Shown here in pieces: positions 7,505 to 16,624 of a stretch of DNA of 28,038 nucleotides. Each line of letters opens with the position of its first letter. Positions within the stretch are counted from its first letter, which is position 1. The notes beneath the pieces were generated by a model, which did not search any database, was not told where the DNA came from, and was given only the letters and a program-made list of their open reading frames with translations. Origin of the DNA: DUAL01 sp964452095 (lineage in GTDB: Bacteria; Bacteroidota; Bacteroidia; Flavobacteriales; BACL11); NCBI GenBank assembly GCA_964452095.1, contig CAYVKX010000016.1, positions 1 to 28,038 on the forward strand, read 5' to 3'. Both the position numbers and the translations under genes were made by a program.

Positions 7505-10369
7505 TTATTTTATTTCGTTTACTTTAAAATTAAACTTCATTCCATCTTTTCCTGAGCTTAAATTTTCTAATTTCTTTTTAATTAGGTAGGAGTTTCCAAC
7601 GATAACAATTGTCATTTTATCTGGATGAATCTTTGCTTTTGCTAATGCATCTAGTTCAGATTTACTAATGTTATTTAGCACATCAACTTGATCGGAAATA
7701 AAGCTTTCATCAAGGTTATATTTCAGCATTTTATTTAAGAACCCAAGTTTTTTACCAGGAGTTTCATATTTAAGTGCCTCACTATTTAACATAGAACTTT
7801 TAGTTGAAGCTACTTCATCTTCAGTAAGTCCATTAATAGTAATGTCATTTATTTCATTAAATATCTCTACTAATGCACTATCAGTTGCTGATGTTTTTAC
7901 AGAACTAAAAACAGTAAAAGCTCCAGTATATTTTGAGGCATCAAAGAATGAATACACTCCATAAGTATATCCCTTATCTTCTCTTAAATTCAAGAACAAT
8001 CTACCACTTGCTCCACCTCCTAAAGGGTAATTTGCAATTTTTGATTTGTAATGATCTCCAGATACATCATACAAGTCAGATTTATGCCCCATAAAAATTA
8101 CAGATTGAGATGCTCCTTCTTTGTCAATTAAATAGATTTGAGTTTCAGCATCATTAGGAAACTCAAAGTCAGTTGCATTTGGTAAAACTAACTCCTCTCC
8201 TTTCCAGTTTTCTAAGAATGAAAGTTTAGGCAATAATTCTGATTTTGAAATATCTCCAACCACAATAATAGAGGCAGTTTTAGGAGTATAATAACTATCA
8301 TAATAATTCTGTAAATCTTTAGTTTTTATTTTTTTTATTGTCTTCTTAGTAGCAGACATTCCAAAAGGAGTATTGCCAAATAGTTGCTTTGAATACGCTT
8401 TAGTCGCTAATACCTGTGTATTCTTATTTCCTGCCTCAATTCCTTCAACTATTTGCTTTTGAATTCTTTTAAAATCTTCCTCATTAAAAGCTGGTTTTAA
8501 TAGTTTTTCCTCAGCCAGTTTCAATGTAGCATCTAAGTTTTTAGTCAAAGATTCTATATACATATAAGTAGCTTCTTCATCAGCAGAAAAACGAATAGTA
8601 CTCCCTAAAGTTCTAAGAGCAACACTCATTTGTTCTGCTGATTTATCTAAAGTACTTTCATTCATCATAGCAGCTATAAATTCAGCAAGTCCTACCTTTT
8701 TAGCATCTTCAACCATTGCCCCACCTCCAATAGTTACTCTAACATAAACCTTTGGAACTTCTGTAGATTCACTACCAATAATATCAATTCCATTATTTAA
8801 AGTTGCTTTATAATAAGCTGGAACTTGAGGTGCTTTTGGTGTTCCTGCAGTTGGCTGTACACTTCTATCAAAATCATCAACAGCTTTAATGTAAGTGTAA
8901 TCAGGAGCATTTATATCTTCCGATAAAATAAGATTGGCATTCGGATTAAAAGAAACTAAAGAATCTTTCTTTTTGGCAAAAGGATTTTTGGGGCTTACAG
9001 TAGAGATAACCGCCTTTCTGTTTTTGATATATTTATTATACACACGCATTACATCTGCCCTTGTAACATCTGTGTATCTTTTAACTTCTGAAGCCATATT
9101 ATACCTTCCTCTTCCTAACCATTCCCATCTGGAAATGATAGTAGACTTCATACTTACAGAAGTTTTATAATCAATAGTTTGAGAAACAATTTCATTCTTT
9201 ACCATTTCTAACTCTTCATCAGTAAAACCTTTTTCAATAAATTCATCAAGTGTACTTCTTATTTTCCCTTCCACTTCATTAAAAAATATACCAGGGTTTT
9301 CATAAAAATCCATACCAGGATTAAACGACACAACAGTTAAATGAAATTCTCCTGAAATCTCACGGCAGCTATTATAAACCATTGCTTGAATTGCATCCTC
9401 TGATTTAACAAAGTTCTTATAAAAAATTGAGTTATTTCCCTCTCCTATTAATGAAGCTAAAATATCAAGGGCTGCTTCATCTTTATGATAATTGGGAACT
9501 GAAGGAAAAACCATATCAGTCATTGGCATCCAAACATTAGGATCTGTATATCCACAATACAAATCAGAAGATAATCTTGGAACATTAGCTCTTTGTCTTT
9601 TAACATGCGCCCCTCTATTAATAGAACCAAAATATTTATTTACAAGAGGGATTACCTCTTCTGATTTTATATCACCACTAATAGTTAAATAAGCATTATT
9701 TGGTCCATACCATTTCAAGTAAAAATCCTTTAAATCATCAATTGTAGCTCTATCTAAATCATCAACATAACCAATTACTGGCCAATTATAAGGATGAGAA
9801 GGTGGATATAAGTTTTGGCCTAAAATTTCATAACTCATTCCATAAGCCCTACTAATTTGGTTTTGGTACTTTTCATTTGTTACAGCATCTCTTTGATTCT
9901 CAAATTTTTCCTGAGAAACAGCATCAAGTAAAAAACCCATCCTATCAGCTTCAAGCCATAAAGTAGTCTCTAAATAATTAGAAGGAACGGTTTGGAAATA
10001 TACAGTTCTATCATAAGTTGTATTTCCATTCATATCTCCACCAGCATCACTTACAATTTTAAAGTGCCTTTCATCCTCTACATGCTCAGAGCCTTGAAAA
10101 AGCATATGCTCAAAAAAGTGTGCAAATCCTGATTTTCCAGCAGACTCTCTATTACTACCTACATGATAAGTTACATGAACCTGAACAATTGGATCAGAAT
10201 GATCTTCATGAATCAAAACAGTAAGTCCATTTGGTAACTCCCATTTTTCATAAGGAATATCCATAGGATTTGTACTTGCCTCCTTAATAAGTGTTGGCTC
10301 AGTTATTTCTTGTGCAAACAAAGAGCTTAACGATAGGAATAATCCTACAAATAAATTAGTTTTCTTCAT
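7505..10369 (-). CDS. Secreted M16 family zinc metallopeptidase (two-domain, insulinase/pitrilysin-like)
   Basis: Predicted exported zinc peptidase of about 954 residues. I chose the ATG at 10369 because it gives a clean signal peptide (MKKTN, a hydrophobic stretch, then Phe-Ala-Gln at 18-20). An in-frame ATG at 10381 and an earlier codon at 10417 would add 4 or 16 polar residues before it. The inverted zinc motif HFFEH is at residues 84-88, and Glu166 in a VTNE context is the likely third ligand, so the N-terminal domain (about 45-480) should be catalytic. A second M16 domain (about 540-940) lacks HxxEH and would be the inactive partner half. The start lies inside the last codons of gyrA (14-base overlap). 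Such enzymes usually degrade peptides in the periplasm or at the cell surface; the substrate is unknown. Confidence 0.93.
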   Translation of the reverse strand: MKKTNLFVGLFLSLSSLFAQEITEPTLIKEASTNPMDIPYEKWELPNGLTVLIHEDHSDPIVQVHVTYHVGSNRESAGKSGFAHFFEHMLFQGSEHVEDERHFKIVSDAGGDMNGNTTYDRTVYFQTVPSNYLETTLWLEADRMGFLLDAVSQEKFENQRDAVTNEKYQNQISRAYGMSYEILGQNLYPPSHPYNWPVIGYVDDLDRATIDDLKDFYLKWYGPNNAYLTISGDIKSEEVIPLVNKYFGSINRGAHVKRQRANVPRLSSDLYCGYTDPNVWMPMTDMVFPSVPNYHKDEAALDILASLIGEGNNSIFYKNFVKSEDAIQAMVYNSCREISGEFHLTVVSFNPGMDFYENPGIFFNEVEGKIRSTLDEFIEKGFTDEELEMVKNEIVSQTIDYKTSVSMKSTIISRWEWLGRGRYNMASEVKRYTDVTRADVMRVYNKYIKNRKAVISTVSPKNPFAKKKDSLVSFNPNANLILSEDINAPDYTYIKAVDDFDRSVQPTAGTPKAPQVPAYYKATLNNGIDIIGSESTEVPKVYVRVTIGGGAMVEDAKKVGLAEFIAAMMNESTLDKSAEQMSVALRTLGSTIRFSADEEATYMYIESLTKNLDATLKLAEEKLLKPAFNEEDFKRIQKQIVEGIEAGNKNTQVLATKAYSKQLFGNTPFGMSATKKTIKKIKTKDLQNYYDSYYTPKTASIIVVGDISKSELLPKLSFLENWKGEELVLPNATDFEFPNDAETQIYLIDKEGASQSVIFMGHKSDLYDVSGDHYKSKIANYPLGGGASGRLFLNLREDKGYTYGVYSFFDASKYTGAFTVFSSVKTSATDSALVEIFNEINDITINGLTEDEVASTKSSMLNSEALKYETPGKKLGFLNKMLKYNLDESFISDQVDVLNNISKSELDALAKAKIHPDKMTIVIVGNSYLIKKKLENLSSGKDGMKFNFKVNEIK

Positions 10370-12971
10370 TGTTATTTTCATTTTGATTATCATTGTTTTC
10401 TTCAGTACCCGAATCATTAGTATTTGTATTTTCTTCTGATATTTCTGTTTCAGTTGATTCTCCTTCTACTGCTTCTGGAGTTTCAATTACATTTCCTTTT
10501 TCATCTAGTAATGGTTCATCTTCTTCACCCTCAAATCTGGAAACTTTAGCAACTGAAGCAATACTATCATTATCTTTCAAACGGATAATTTTCACTCCTT
10601 GAGTTGCTCTACCCATTTCTCTTAAAGTATCCACTCCTATTCTAATTGTAACTCCAGATTTGTTAATTACCATTAAATCTTCATCATCTTTTACATTTTT
10701 AAGTGCAATTAAATCCCCTGTCTTTTCGGTAACATTAATGGTTTTCACGCCCTTTCCTCCCCTATTTGTAATTCGGTAAGCATCCACTGCCGATCGCTTT
10801 CCATAGCCATTTTCAGCAACTACCAACACACTTGATTCATAATCATTTATACAAATCATTCCTATTACTTCATCCTTATCATCTTTGAGTCGGATGCCTC
10901 TTACTCCAGCAGCAGTTCTTCCCATTGATCGAACTTTTTCTTCTCCAAATCGGATGGCTTTCCCTGATTTTACAGCCAACATTATTTGCGAACTTCCATT
11001 AGTCATTTTTGCTTCTAATAATTGATCTCCTTCTCTAATAGTAATGGCATTAATTCCATTAGTTCTAGGTCTGGAATAAGATTCTAAAGAGGTCTTTTTT
11101 ACAACACCTTTTTTAGTACACATCACAATATAATTGGAGTTGATATACTCTTCATCTTTCAAATCTTTAGTATTAATAAACGCCATTACCTTATCATCAG
11201 AAGGGATATTTATCAAGTTTTGAATGGCACGACCTTTTGAAGTTTTACTTCCTTCTGGGATTTCGTAAACTTTCATCCAAAAACATTTCCCTTTTTCAGT
11301 AAAAAATAGTATATAATCATGGTTATTTGCCGTAAACATTTCTTCCACAAAATCCTCATCTCTAGTGGTTGCCCCTCTACTTCCAACTCCTCCTCTGCCT
11401 TGTGCTCTATATTCTGAAAGTGAAGTACGCTTGATATATCCCAAATGCGAAATAGTAATAAGTACCTCTTCATTTGGAATCATATCCTCAATACTTACTT
11501 CTGATGAAGAATATTCAATATTTGTTCTTCTATCATCACCATACTTTTCTTTAACTTCCAAAAGGTCATCAGCAAGCATTTGCATTCGTAACTCTTCATC
11601 CGATAAAATAAGATTAAACCGTTTGATTTTCTCCATTATTTCTTGATGTTCTTGCTTAATCTTATCAGTTTCAAGTCCTGTAAGTTTTTGAAGTCGTAAA
11701 TCCAAAATTGCTTTTGCTTGAATTTCTGACAAAGCAAAATTACTCATCAAACCATTTTTCGCTTCTTCAGGAGTTTTTGACGCTCTAATTAACTTGATTA
11801 CTGCATCCAAATTATCTAAAGCAATAAGTAGTCCTTCTAAAATGTGAGCTCTTTTTTCTGCTTGCTCTAATTCGTATTTTGTTTTTCTAATTAAAACCTC
11901 ATGCCTATGTTCAACAAAAAGTTGTATGAGTTGCAAGAGATTTAAAAGTTGAGGTCTTCCTTTTACAAGTGCAATATTATTCACACTAAATGAGGATTGT
12001 AATTGCGTGAATTTATAGAGTTTGTTTAGTACTATATTCGGAATTGCATCTCTTTTTAATTCATATACAATTCGCATTCCGTTTCTATCGGACTCATCTC
12101 TTATATCAGATATCCCATCAATCTTTTTACTGTTTACTAAATCGGCTGTTTTCTTTATCAAATCCGATTTGTTTACCATAAAAGGGATTTCCTCAACAAT
12201 GATTCTTTCCCTATTTCCATTTTCCTCAAATCGAACTTTTCCTCTTACTACTACTCTCCCTCTTCCTGTTTCAAAAGCTGCACGAACCCCTTCATATCCA
12301 TAAATAGTTCCTCCCGTTGGAAAATCAGGAGCTTTTATATGCTCCATTAATCCAGCAATATCAATATCTCCTCTACTTTTTATATACGCAATAGTTCCAT
12401 TTACTACTTCTGTTAAATTATGAGGAGGCATATTGGTTGCCATTCCTACCGCAATTCCTGTTGCTCCATTTAGTAAAAGGTTGGGCAAACGAGATGGCAG
12501 AACGGTTGGTTCTTTTAATGAATCATCAAAGTTAAGCTTAAAATCAATGGTATCTTTATCAATATCTAAAAGTAAATCTTCAGAAAGTTTACGCATTCTT
12601 GCTTCAGTATATCGCATGGCAGCTGGGTTGTCGCCATCAATAGAGCCAAAGTTTCCTTGTCCATCTACAAGCATATATCGCATACTCCATTCTTGTGCCA
12701 TTCGCACCATAGCATCATATACGGCAGTATCGCCATGCGGATGAAATTTACCAAGCACCTCCCCAACTATTCTTGCTGATTTTTTAAAAGAAGAACTTGC
12801 TCTTACTCCTAATTCATGCATTCCGAATAAAATTCTTCTATGAACTGGTTTTAATCCATCTCTTACATCAGGTAAAGCCCTTGAAACAATTACTGACATT
12901 GAATAATCAATGTACTTTGATTTCATTTCTTCCTCTATATTTATCGGAATAATTTTTTCTCCTATCGGCAT
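10356..12971 (-). CDS. gyrA: DNA gyrase subunit A
   Basis: GyrA is the breakage-reunion subunit of the A2B2 type II topoisomerase that introduces negative supercoils. The catalytic Tyr is Tyr121 in the AAMRYTEARM context. The quinolone region reads HPHGDTAVYD (77-86), with Thr82 and Asp86 at the positions of E. coli Ser83 and Asp87. A GyrA box, QGRGGVG, at 524-530 separates it from ParC, and beta-pinwheel blades follow to about residue 810. The last 60 or so residues are acidic and Asn/Glu-rich, like the regulatory acidic tails of other GyrA proteins. The total of 871 residues is normal. It is first in the gyrA-M16-TPR run and divergent from clpC. No strong -7 box is visible upstream; TTTCTTTG at 13005-12998 is one mismatch from consensus. 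Confidence 0.98.
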   Translation of the reverse strand: MPIGEKIIPINIEEEMKSKYIDYSMSVIVSRALPDVRDGLKPVHRRILFGMHELGVRASSSFKKSARIVGEVLGKFHPHGDTAVYDAMVRMAQEWSMRYMLVDGQGNFGSIDGDNPAAMRYTEARMRKLSEDLLLDIDKDTIDFKLNFDDSLKEPTVLPSRLPNLLLNGATGIAVGMATNMPPHNLTEVVNGTIAYIKSRGDIDIAGLMEHIKAPDFPTGGTIYGYEGVRAAFETGRGRVVVRGKVRFEENGNRERIIVEEIPFMVNKSDLIKKTADLVNSKKIDGISDIRDESDRNGMRIVYELKRDAIPNIVLNKLYKFTQLQSSFSVNNIALVKGRPQLLNLLQLIQLFVEHRHEVLIRKTKYELEQAEKRAHILEGLLIALDNLDAVIKLIRASKTPEEAKNGLMSNFALSEIQAKAILDLRLQKLTGLETDKIKQEHQEIMEKIKRFNLILSDEELRMQMLADDLLEVKEKYGDDRRTNIEYSSSEVSIEDMIPNEEVLITISHLGYIKRTSLSEYRAQGRGGVGSRGATTRDEDFVEEMFTANNHDYILFFTEKGKCFWMKVYEIPEGSKTSKGRAIQNLINIPSDDKVMAFINTKDLKDEEYINSNYIVMCTKKGVVKKTSLESYSRPRTNGINAITIREGDQLLEAKMTNGSSQIMLAVKSGKAIRFGEEKVRSMGRTAAGVRGIRLKDDKDEVIGMICINDYESSVLVVAENGYGKRSAVDAYRITNRGGKGVKTINVTEKTGDLIALKNVKDDEDLMVINKSGVTIRIGVDTLREMGRATQGVKIIRLKDNDSIASVAKVSRFEGEEDEPLLDEKGNVIETPEAVEGESTETEISEENTNTNDSGTEENNDNQNENNNEEN

Positions 12972-13171
12972 ATTATTATAATTTTATGTTAAAGAAACAA
13001 AGAAAACAATTTTGCGTATTTTAGGGTAAGAAATAGTGCTTTATTTCGTTCTTAAGTTATGAACATTTTTTGTTGAAAAAAACAAATGAACAACAGATAG
13101 GATAAGTTGTATTTTATCTAAATATTGCACTATGAAATATGACATAATATTAATACTAAAAAAATAGAGCT

Positions 13172-15706
13172 ATGGAAACAGGATATTCAACTAGGATGAG
13201 GGATGTTTTAACCTACACAAATGAAGAGGTTTTACGCTTAGGACATGATGAAATTGGCACAGAACATTTGATGCTAGGCATCATTAGAGATGGTGAAGGA
13301 ACAGCTATTGGCGTGCTAAAAAGCTTAGGAATAAACATAAGCGATTTGCGAAAAATGATTGAAAGCAATATTGCTTCCCCACAACCAACCTCACCTTTGC
13401 TTAATGAAAACCGTATTCCATTCAAAAAACAAGCTACTAGAACTCTGAGGATAGCACAAATGGAAGGAAAAAAATTAAAATCTGATGAGGTAAAAACCAT
13501 TCATCTATTGCTTTCTATTTTGTTGGATAAAAATAATGTAGTAAGCACTACCCTTAAGCACTTCCTAATTTCTTATGAAATAATATTGGAAGAATACTTA
13601 GAAATATATGATGATGTATTGGCTGAATTAGATAGCCCTTTAGATGATGATGACGATATCTTTGAACAAAGTGATGAGCCAAAAAAGGCGACAGGAAAAA
13701 GCAAGTCTTCTACTCCTACCCTAGATAGTTTTGGTAGAGATTTAACAAAATCGGCATCAGAAGGTGCTTTAGACCCAATAGTTGGAAGACAAAAAGAAAT
13801 TGAAAGAGTTTCTCAGATCCTCAGTAGGAGAAAGAAGAATAATCCAATTTTGATTGGCGAGCCAGGAGTTGGTAAATCAGCAATTGCAGAGGGTTTAGCA
13901 TTGAGAATTGTGAATAGAAAAATCTCAAGAGTTCTTTTTAATAAAAGAATAATAATGCTTGACTTGGCAGCACTAGTTGCAGGCACAAAATACAGAGGAC
14001 AATTTGAAGAAAGAATGAAAGCAGTGATTACAGAGTTAGAGAAAAATCCTGATGTAATATTATTCATTGATGAAATTCACACCCTAGTTGGTGCTGGTGG
14101 AGCTTCTGGCTCATTGGATGCTTCTAATATGTTTAAACCTGCCTTGGCAAGAGGAGAGCTGCAATGTATTGGTGCTACTACTTTAGATGAATATCGGCAA
14201 CATATTGAAAAAGATGGCGCACTTGAAAGAAGATTTCAAAAGGTAATGGTAGAGCCAACTTCTACTGATGAAACTATTGAGATTTTGCAGAATATAAAAA
14301 ATAGATATGAAGATCATCATAATGTAAGCTACACGGATGATGCCATAGATGCTTGTGTACTCCTTACTGATAGGTACATGAATGATAGATTTTTACCAGA
14401 TAAAGCAATTGACGCCTTAGATGAAGCAGGTTCTCGTGTGCATATTACAAATATTGAGGTTCCTGCAAATATTCTTCAATTAGAAGAAAAGATGGAATTG
14501 ATAAAAAAGAAAAAAGGAAAAGTTATTAAAAAACAAGATTTTGAAGAGGCGGGAAGATTAAGAGATAAAGAGAAATTACTTATTTCTCAACTCGACCATG
14601 CTAAAGACATATGGGAAAAAAGCTTGAAATCGAATAAAGAAACTGTTACTGAAGATCATATTGCAGATGTAGTTGCAATGATGACAGGAATTCCTGTACA
14701 AAGAATTGCCGAACAAGAAAGCAATAAATTAGTTTGTATGGGAGCAGAATTACGAAAAAAAGTAATTGGGCAGGACAATGCGGTAGATAAAATTGTAAAG
14801 GCAATTAGAAGAAATAGAGTTGGACTAAAAGACCCAAACAAACCGATTGGCTCCTTTATATTTTTAGGTGCTACTGGAGTTGGGAAAACGCATCTTGCTA
14901 AAGAGCTTTCCAAAGAACTGTTTGACACTACTGAGGCCTTAATCAGAATAGATATGAGTGAATATATGGAAAAATTCTCGGTTTCTAGATTAGTGGGAGC
15001 ACCACCAGGATATGTTGGCTATGAGGAAGGCGGACAGCTTACCGAAAAAGTAAGAAGAAAGCCATATTCTGTGATATTATTAGATGAGATAGAAAAAGCA
15101 CATCCTGATGTTTTTAATCTTTTATTACAGGCATTGGATGATGGACAAATGACCGATAGTTTAGGAAGGAAAATTGATTTTAAAAACACAGTTATCATTA
15201 TGACTTCCAATATTGGTTCTCGTCAATTAAAAGATTTTGGGCAAGGAGTTGGTTTTAATACTTCTGCAAAAAAGAAAGGAGCAGATAAGCATAGCAAAGG
15301 AGTAATTGAAAATGCTTTAAAGAAAAGCTTTGCACCTGAATTTTTAAATAGAATTGATGATGTAATTATTTTCAATAATTTATCAAAAGATAATATTAAG
15401 CAAATAATTGATATAGAGTTAGATAGTTTGCTTAAGCGAATTAGTACTTTAGGTTATAAAATAACAATTAGCGATATAGCGAAAGATTTTGTAGCAGAAA
15501 AAGGTTTTGATTCTCACTTTGGAGCTCGCCCATTAAAAAGAGCTATTCAAAAATACATTGAAGATCCTTTAGCAGAAGATATTATCAATTCCAACTTAAA
15601 AGAGGGAGACACTATTTCTATTGGAGTAAATAAAGATGGTTCAGCTTTAAAAATCAAACTTTCAAAAACTAAGAAGAAACCAAACAAATCAGCAGAAACT
15701 AAGTAA
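13172..15706 (+). CDS. clpC: ClpC-type AAA+ unfoldase of the ClpCP protease
   Basis: Cytoplasmic hexameric unfoldase that feeds substrates to ClpP. The Clp-N double repeat covers about residues 5-150, then an Asp-rich linker (155-180). D1 has Walker A GEPGVGKS (229-236), Walker B VILFIDE (295-301) and a KYRG pore loop (273-276). A short UVR-like M-domain segment lies around 453-470 (KQDFEEAGRLRDKE). D2 has Walker A GATGVGKT (566-573), pore loop GYVGY (613-617) and Walker B VILLDE (634-639). The VGFN loop at 693-696 matches the ClpP-binding loop, so it should partner ClpP rather than act like ClpB. The short middle domain also excludes ClpB. Length 844. The ATG at 13172 starts the conserved N domain. 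No CtsR or CIRCE operator is evident upstream. Confidence 0.96.
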   Translation: METGYSTRMRDVLTYTNEEVLRLGHDEIGTEHLMLGIIRDGEGTAIGVLKSLGINISDLRKMIESNIASPQPTSPLLNENRIPFKKQATRTLRIAQMEGKKLKSDEVKTIHLLLSILLDKNNVVSTTLKHFLISYEIILEEYLEIYDDVLAELDSPLDDDDDIFEQSDEPKKATGKSKSSTPTLDSFGRDLTKSASEGALDPIVGRQKEIERVSQILSRRKKNNPILIGEPGVGKSAIAEGLALRIVNRKISRVLFNKRIIMLDLAALVAGTKYRGQFEERMKAVITELEKNPDVILFIDEIHTLVGAGGASGSLDASNMFKPALARGELQCIGATTLDEYRQHIEKDGALERRFQKVMVEPTSTDETIEILQNIKNRYEDHHNVSYTDDAIDACVLLTDRYMNDRFLPDKAIDALDEAGSRVHITNIEVPANILQLEEKMELIKKKKGKVIKKQDFEEAGRLRDKEKLLISQLDHAKDIWEKSLKSNKETVTEDHIADVVAMMTGIPVQRIAEQESNKLVCMGAELRKKVIGQDNAVDKIVKAIRRNRVGLKDPNKPIGSFIFLGATGVGKTHLAKELSKELFDTTEALIRIDMSEYMEKFSVSRLVGAPPGYVGYEEGGQLTEKVRRKPYSVILLDEIEKAHPDVFNLLLQALDDGQMTDSLGRKIDFKNTVIIMTSNIGSRQLKDFGQGVGFNTSAKKKGADKHSKGVIENALKKSFAPEFLNRIDDVIIFNNLSKDNIKQIIDIELDSLLKRISTLGYKITISDIAKDFVAEKGFDSHFGARPLKRAIQKYIEDPLAEDIINSNLKEGDTISIGVNKDGSALKIKLSKTKKKPNKSAETK

Positions 15707-15708
15707 TA

Positions 15709-15736
15709 AAAAAAGCCCACAAAAGTGGGCTTTTTT
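15709..15736. terminator. Bidirectional rho-independent terminator between clpC and fabI
   Basis: GCCCAC (15715-15720), loop AAAA, GTGGGC (15725-15730), flanked by six A bases on the left and six T bases on the right. The symmetry gives a U-run on both strands, so it can end clpC from the left and the eleven-gene fabI run from the right. It starts just after the clpC stop and ends 19 bases before the fabI stop. Confidence 0.95.
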
Positions 15737-15755
15737 ATTGTTATTTGTTTAGAAA

Positions 15756-16595
15756 TTATTCCCCTGCTTTTTCCTGCTCCATCATTTTTAAATAAGTAGC
15801 CATTGCAGTTTCACTCATTCCAGTAAAAGAGAATCCTCCATCATGAAATAAGTTTTGCATAGTTACCTTTCTTGTATAATCAGAAAATAGAGAAATACAA
15901 TAATCTGCACAATCATCTGCAGAAGCATTTCCAAGTGGAGATAAATCATTAGCAAAGCGATAGAAACCATCAAAACCCTCTACCCCACTTCCAGCAGTTG
16001 TATCGGTTGGTGATTGAGAAATAGTATTTACTCTCACTTTTCTTCTTAGCCCATAATGATAACCAAAACTTCTAGCAATTGACTCGAGCATTGCTTTATT
16101 GTCTGCCATATCATTATAAGTATGAAACACTCTTTGAGCTGCAATATATGAAAGCCCAACTACCGAACCCCACTCATTTATCGCATCCAATTCCCAAGCT
16201 GCTTGCATAGTTTTATGAAATGATAAAGCAGAAACATCATTGCCTTTCATTGTCCAATCATAATTTTGCTCATAATATGCTCTCCCTTTTCGTACATTTA
16301 CCGACATTCCAATCGAGTGCAGAACGAAATCAATTTTACCGCCAAGCTCTTTCATTGCCCCCTCAAAAAGTGTTTTTAAATCTTCCATTGAAGTAGCATC
16401 AGCAGCAATTACTTTTGAGCCAGTTTTCTCTGCTAATTCATTAATTGTTCCCATTCTAAGGGCAATTGGGGCATTGGAAAGTACAAATTCCGCCCCCTCC
16501 GAATGAGCGTGTTCTGCTACTTTCCAAGCGATTGATTTACTATCTAGTGCTCCAAAAATAATTCCTCTTTTTCCTTTTAAAATATTGTTTGCCAT
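15756..16595 (-). CDS. fabI: Enoyl-[acyl-carrier-protein] reductase (NADH), FabI
   Basis: FabI carries out the last reduction of each fatty-acid elongation cycle, trans-2-enoyl-ACP to acyl-ACP. It is a short-chain dehydrogenase variant: the cofactor loop reads GALDSKSIAW (15-24), and the catalytic set is Tyr150, Tyr160 and Lys167, with the Tyr-x6-Lys spacing that marks FabI. An LHSIG stretch (92-96) is the inhibitor- and cofactor-contact loop. The length of 279 residues is normal. It is the last gene of the long minus-strand run, 29 bases after recN. A -7 box in that gap suggests extra transcription of its own, and a strong terminator follows. Confidence 0.97.
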   Translation of the reverse strand: MANNILKGKRGIIFGALDSKSIAWKVAEHAHSEGAEFVLSNAPIALRMGTINELAEKTGSKVIAADATSMEDLKTLFEGAMKELGGKIDFVLHSIGMSVNVRKGRAYYEQNYDWTMKGNDVSALSFHKTMQAAWELDAINEWGSVVGLSYIAAQRVFHTYNDMADNKAMLESIARSFGYHYGLRRKVRVNTISQSPTDTTAGSGVEGFDGFYRFANDLSPLGNASADDCADYCISLFSDYTRKVTMQNLFHDGGFSFTGMSETAMATYLKMMEQEKAGE

Positions 16596-16613
16596 TTTGT
16601 GTTATTTTATTTG

Positions 16614-16621
16614 CAAATATA
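16614..16621 (-). promoter_or_regulatory. Candidate -7 box (TATATTTG) for fabI
   Basis: On the minus strand TATATTTG matches TAnnTTTG, lies 18 bases before the fabI ATG and begins 3 bases after the recN stop. No TTG is found at the expected -33 distance, which would fall inside recN. Confidence 0.5.
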
Positions 16622-16624
16622 AAC

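Noticed and set aside
12316..12740. Thr82 in the gyrase quinolone region as possible resistance
   Set aside because: Thr at the Ser83 position occurs as wild type in several bacteria, and Asp86 is unchanged; the sequence alone does not support resistance.
12972..13171. Heat-shock operator (CtsR heptads or CIRCE) before clpC
   Set aside because: No GGTCAAA direct repeat or CIRCE inverted repeat is present. The only symmetry is a weak TTTGTT/AACAAA pair near 13069-13086, common in AT-rich DNA.
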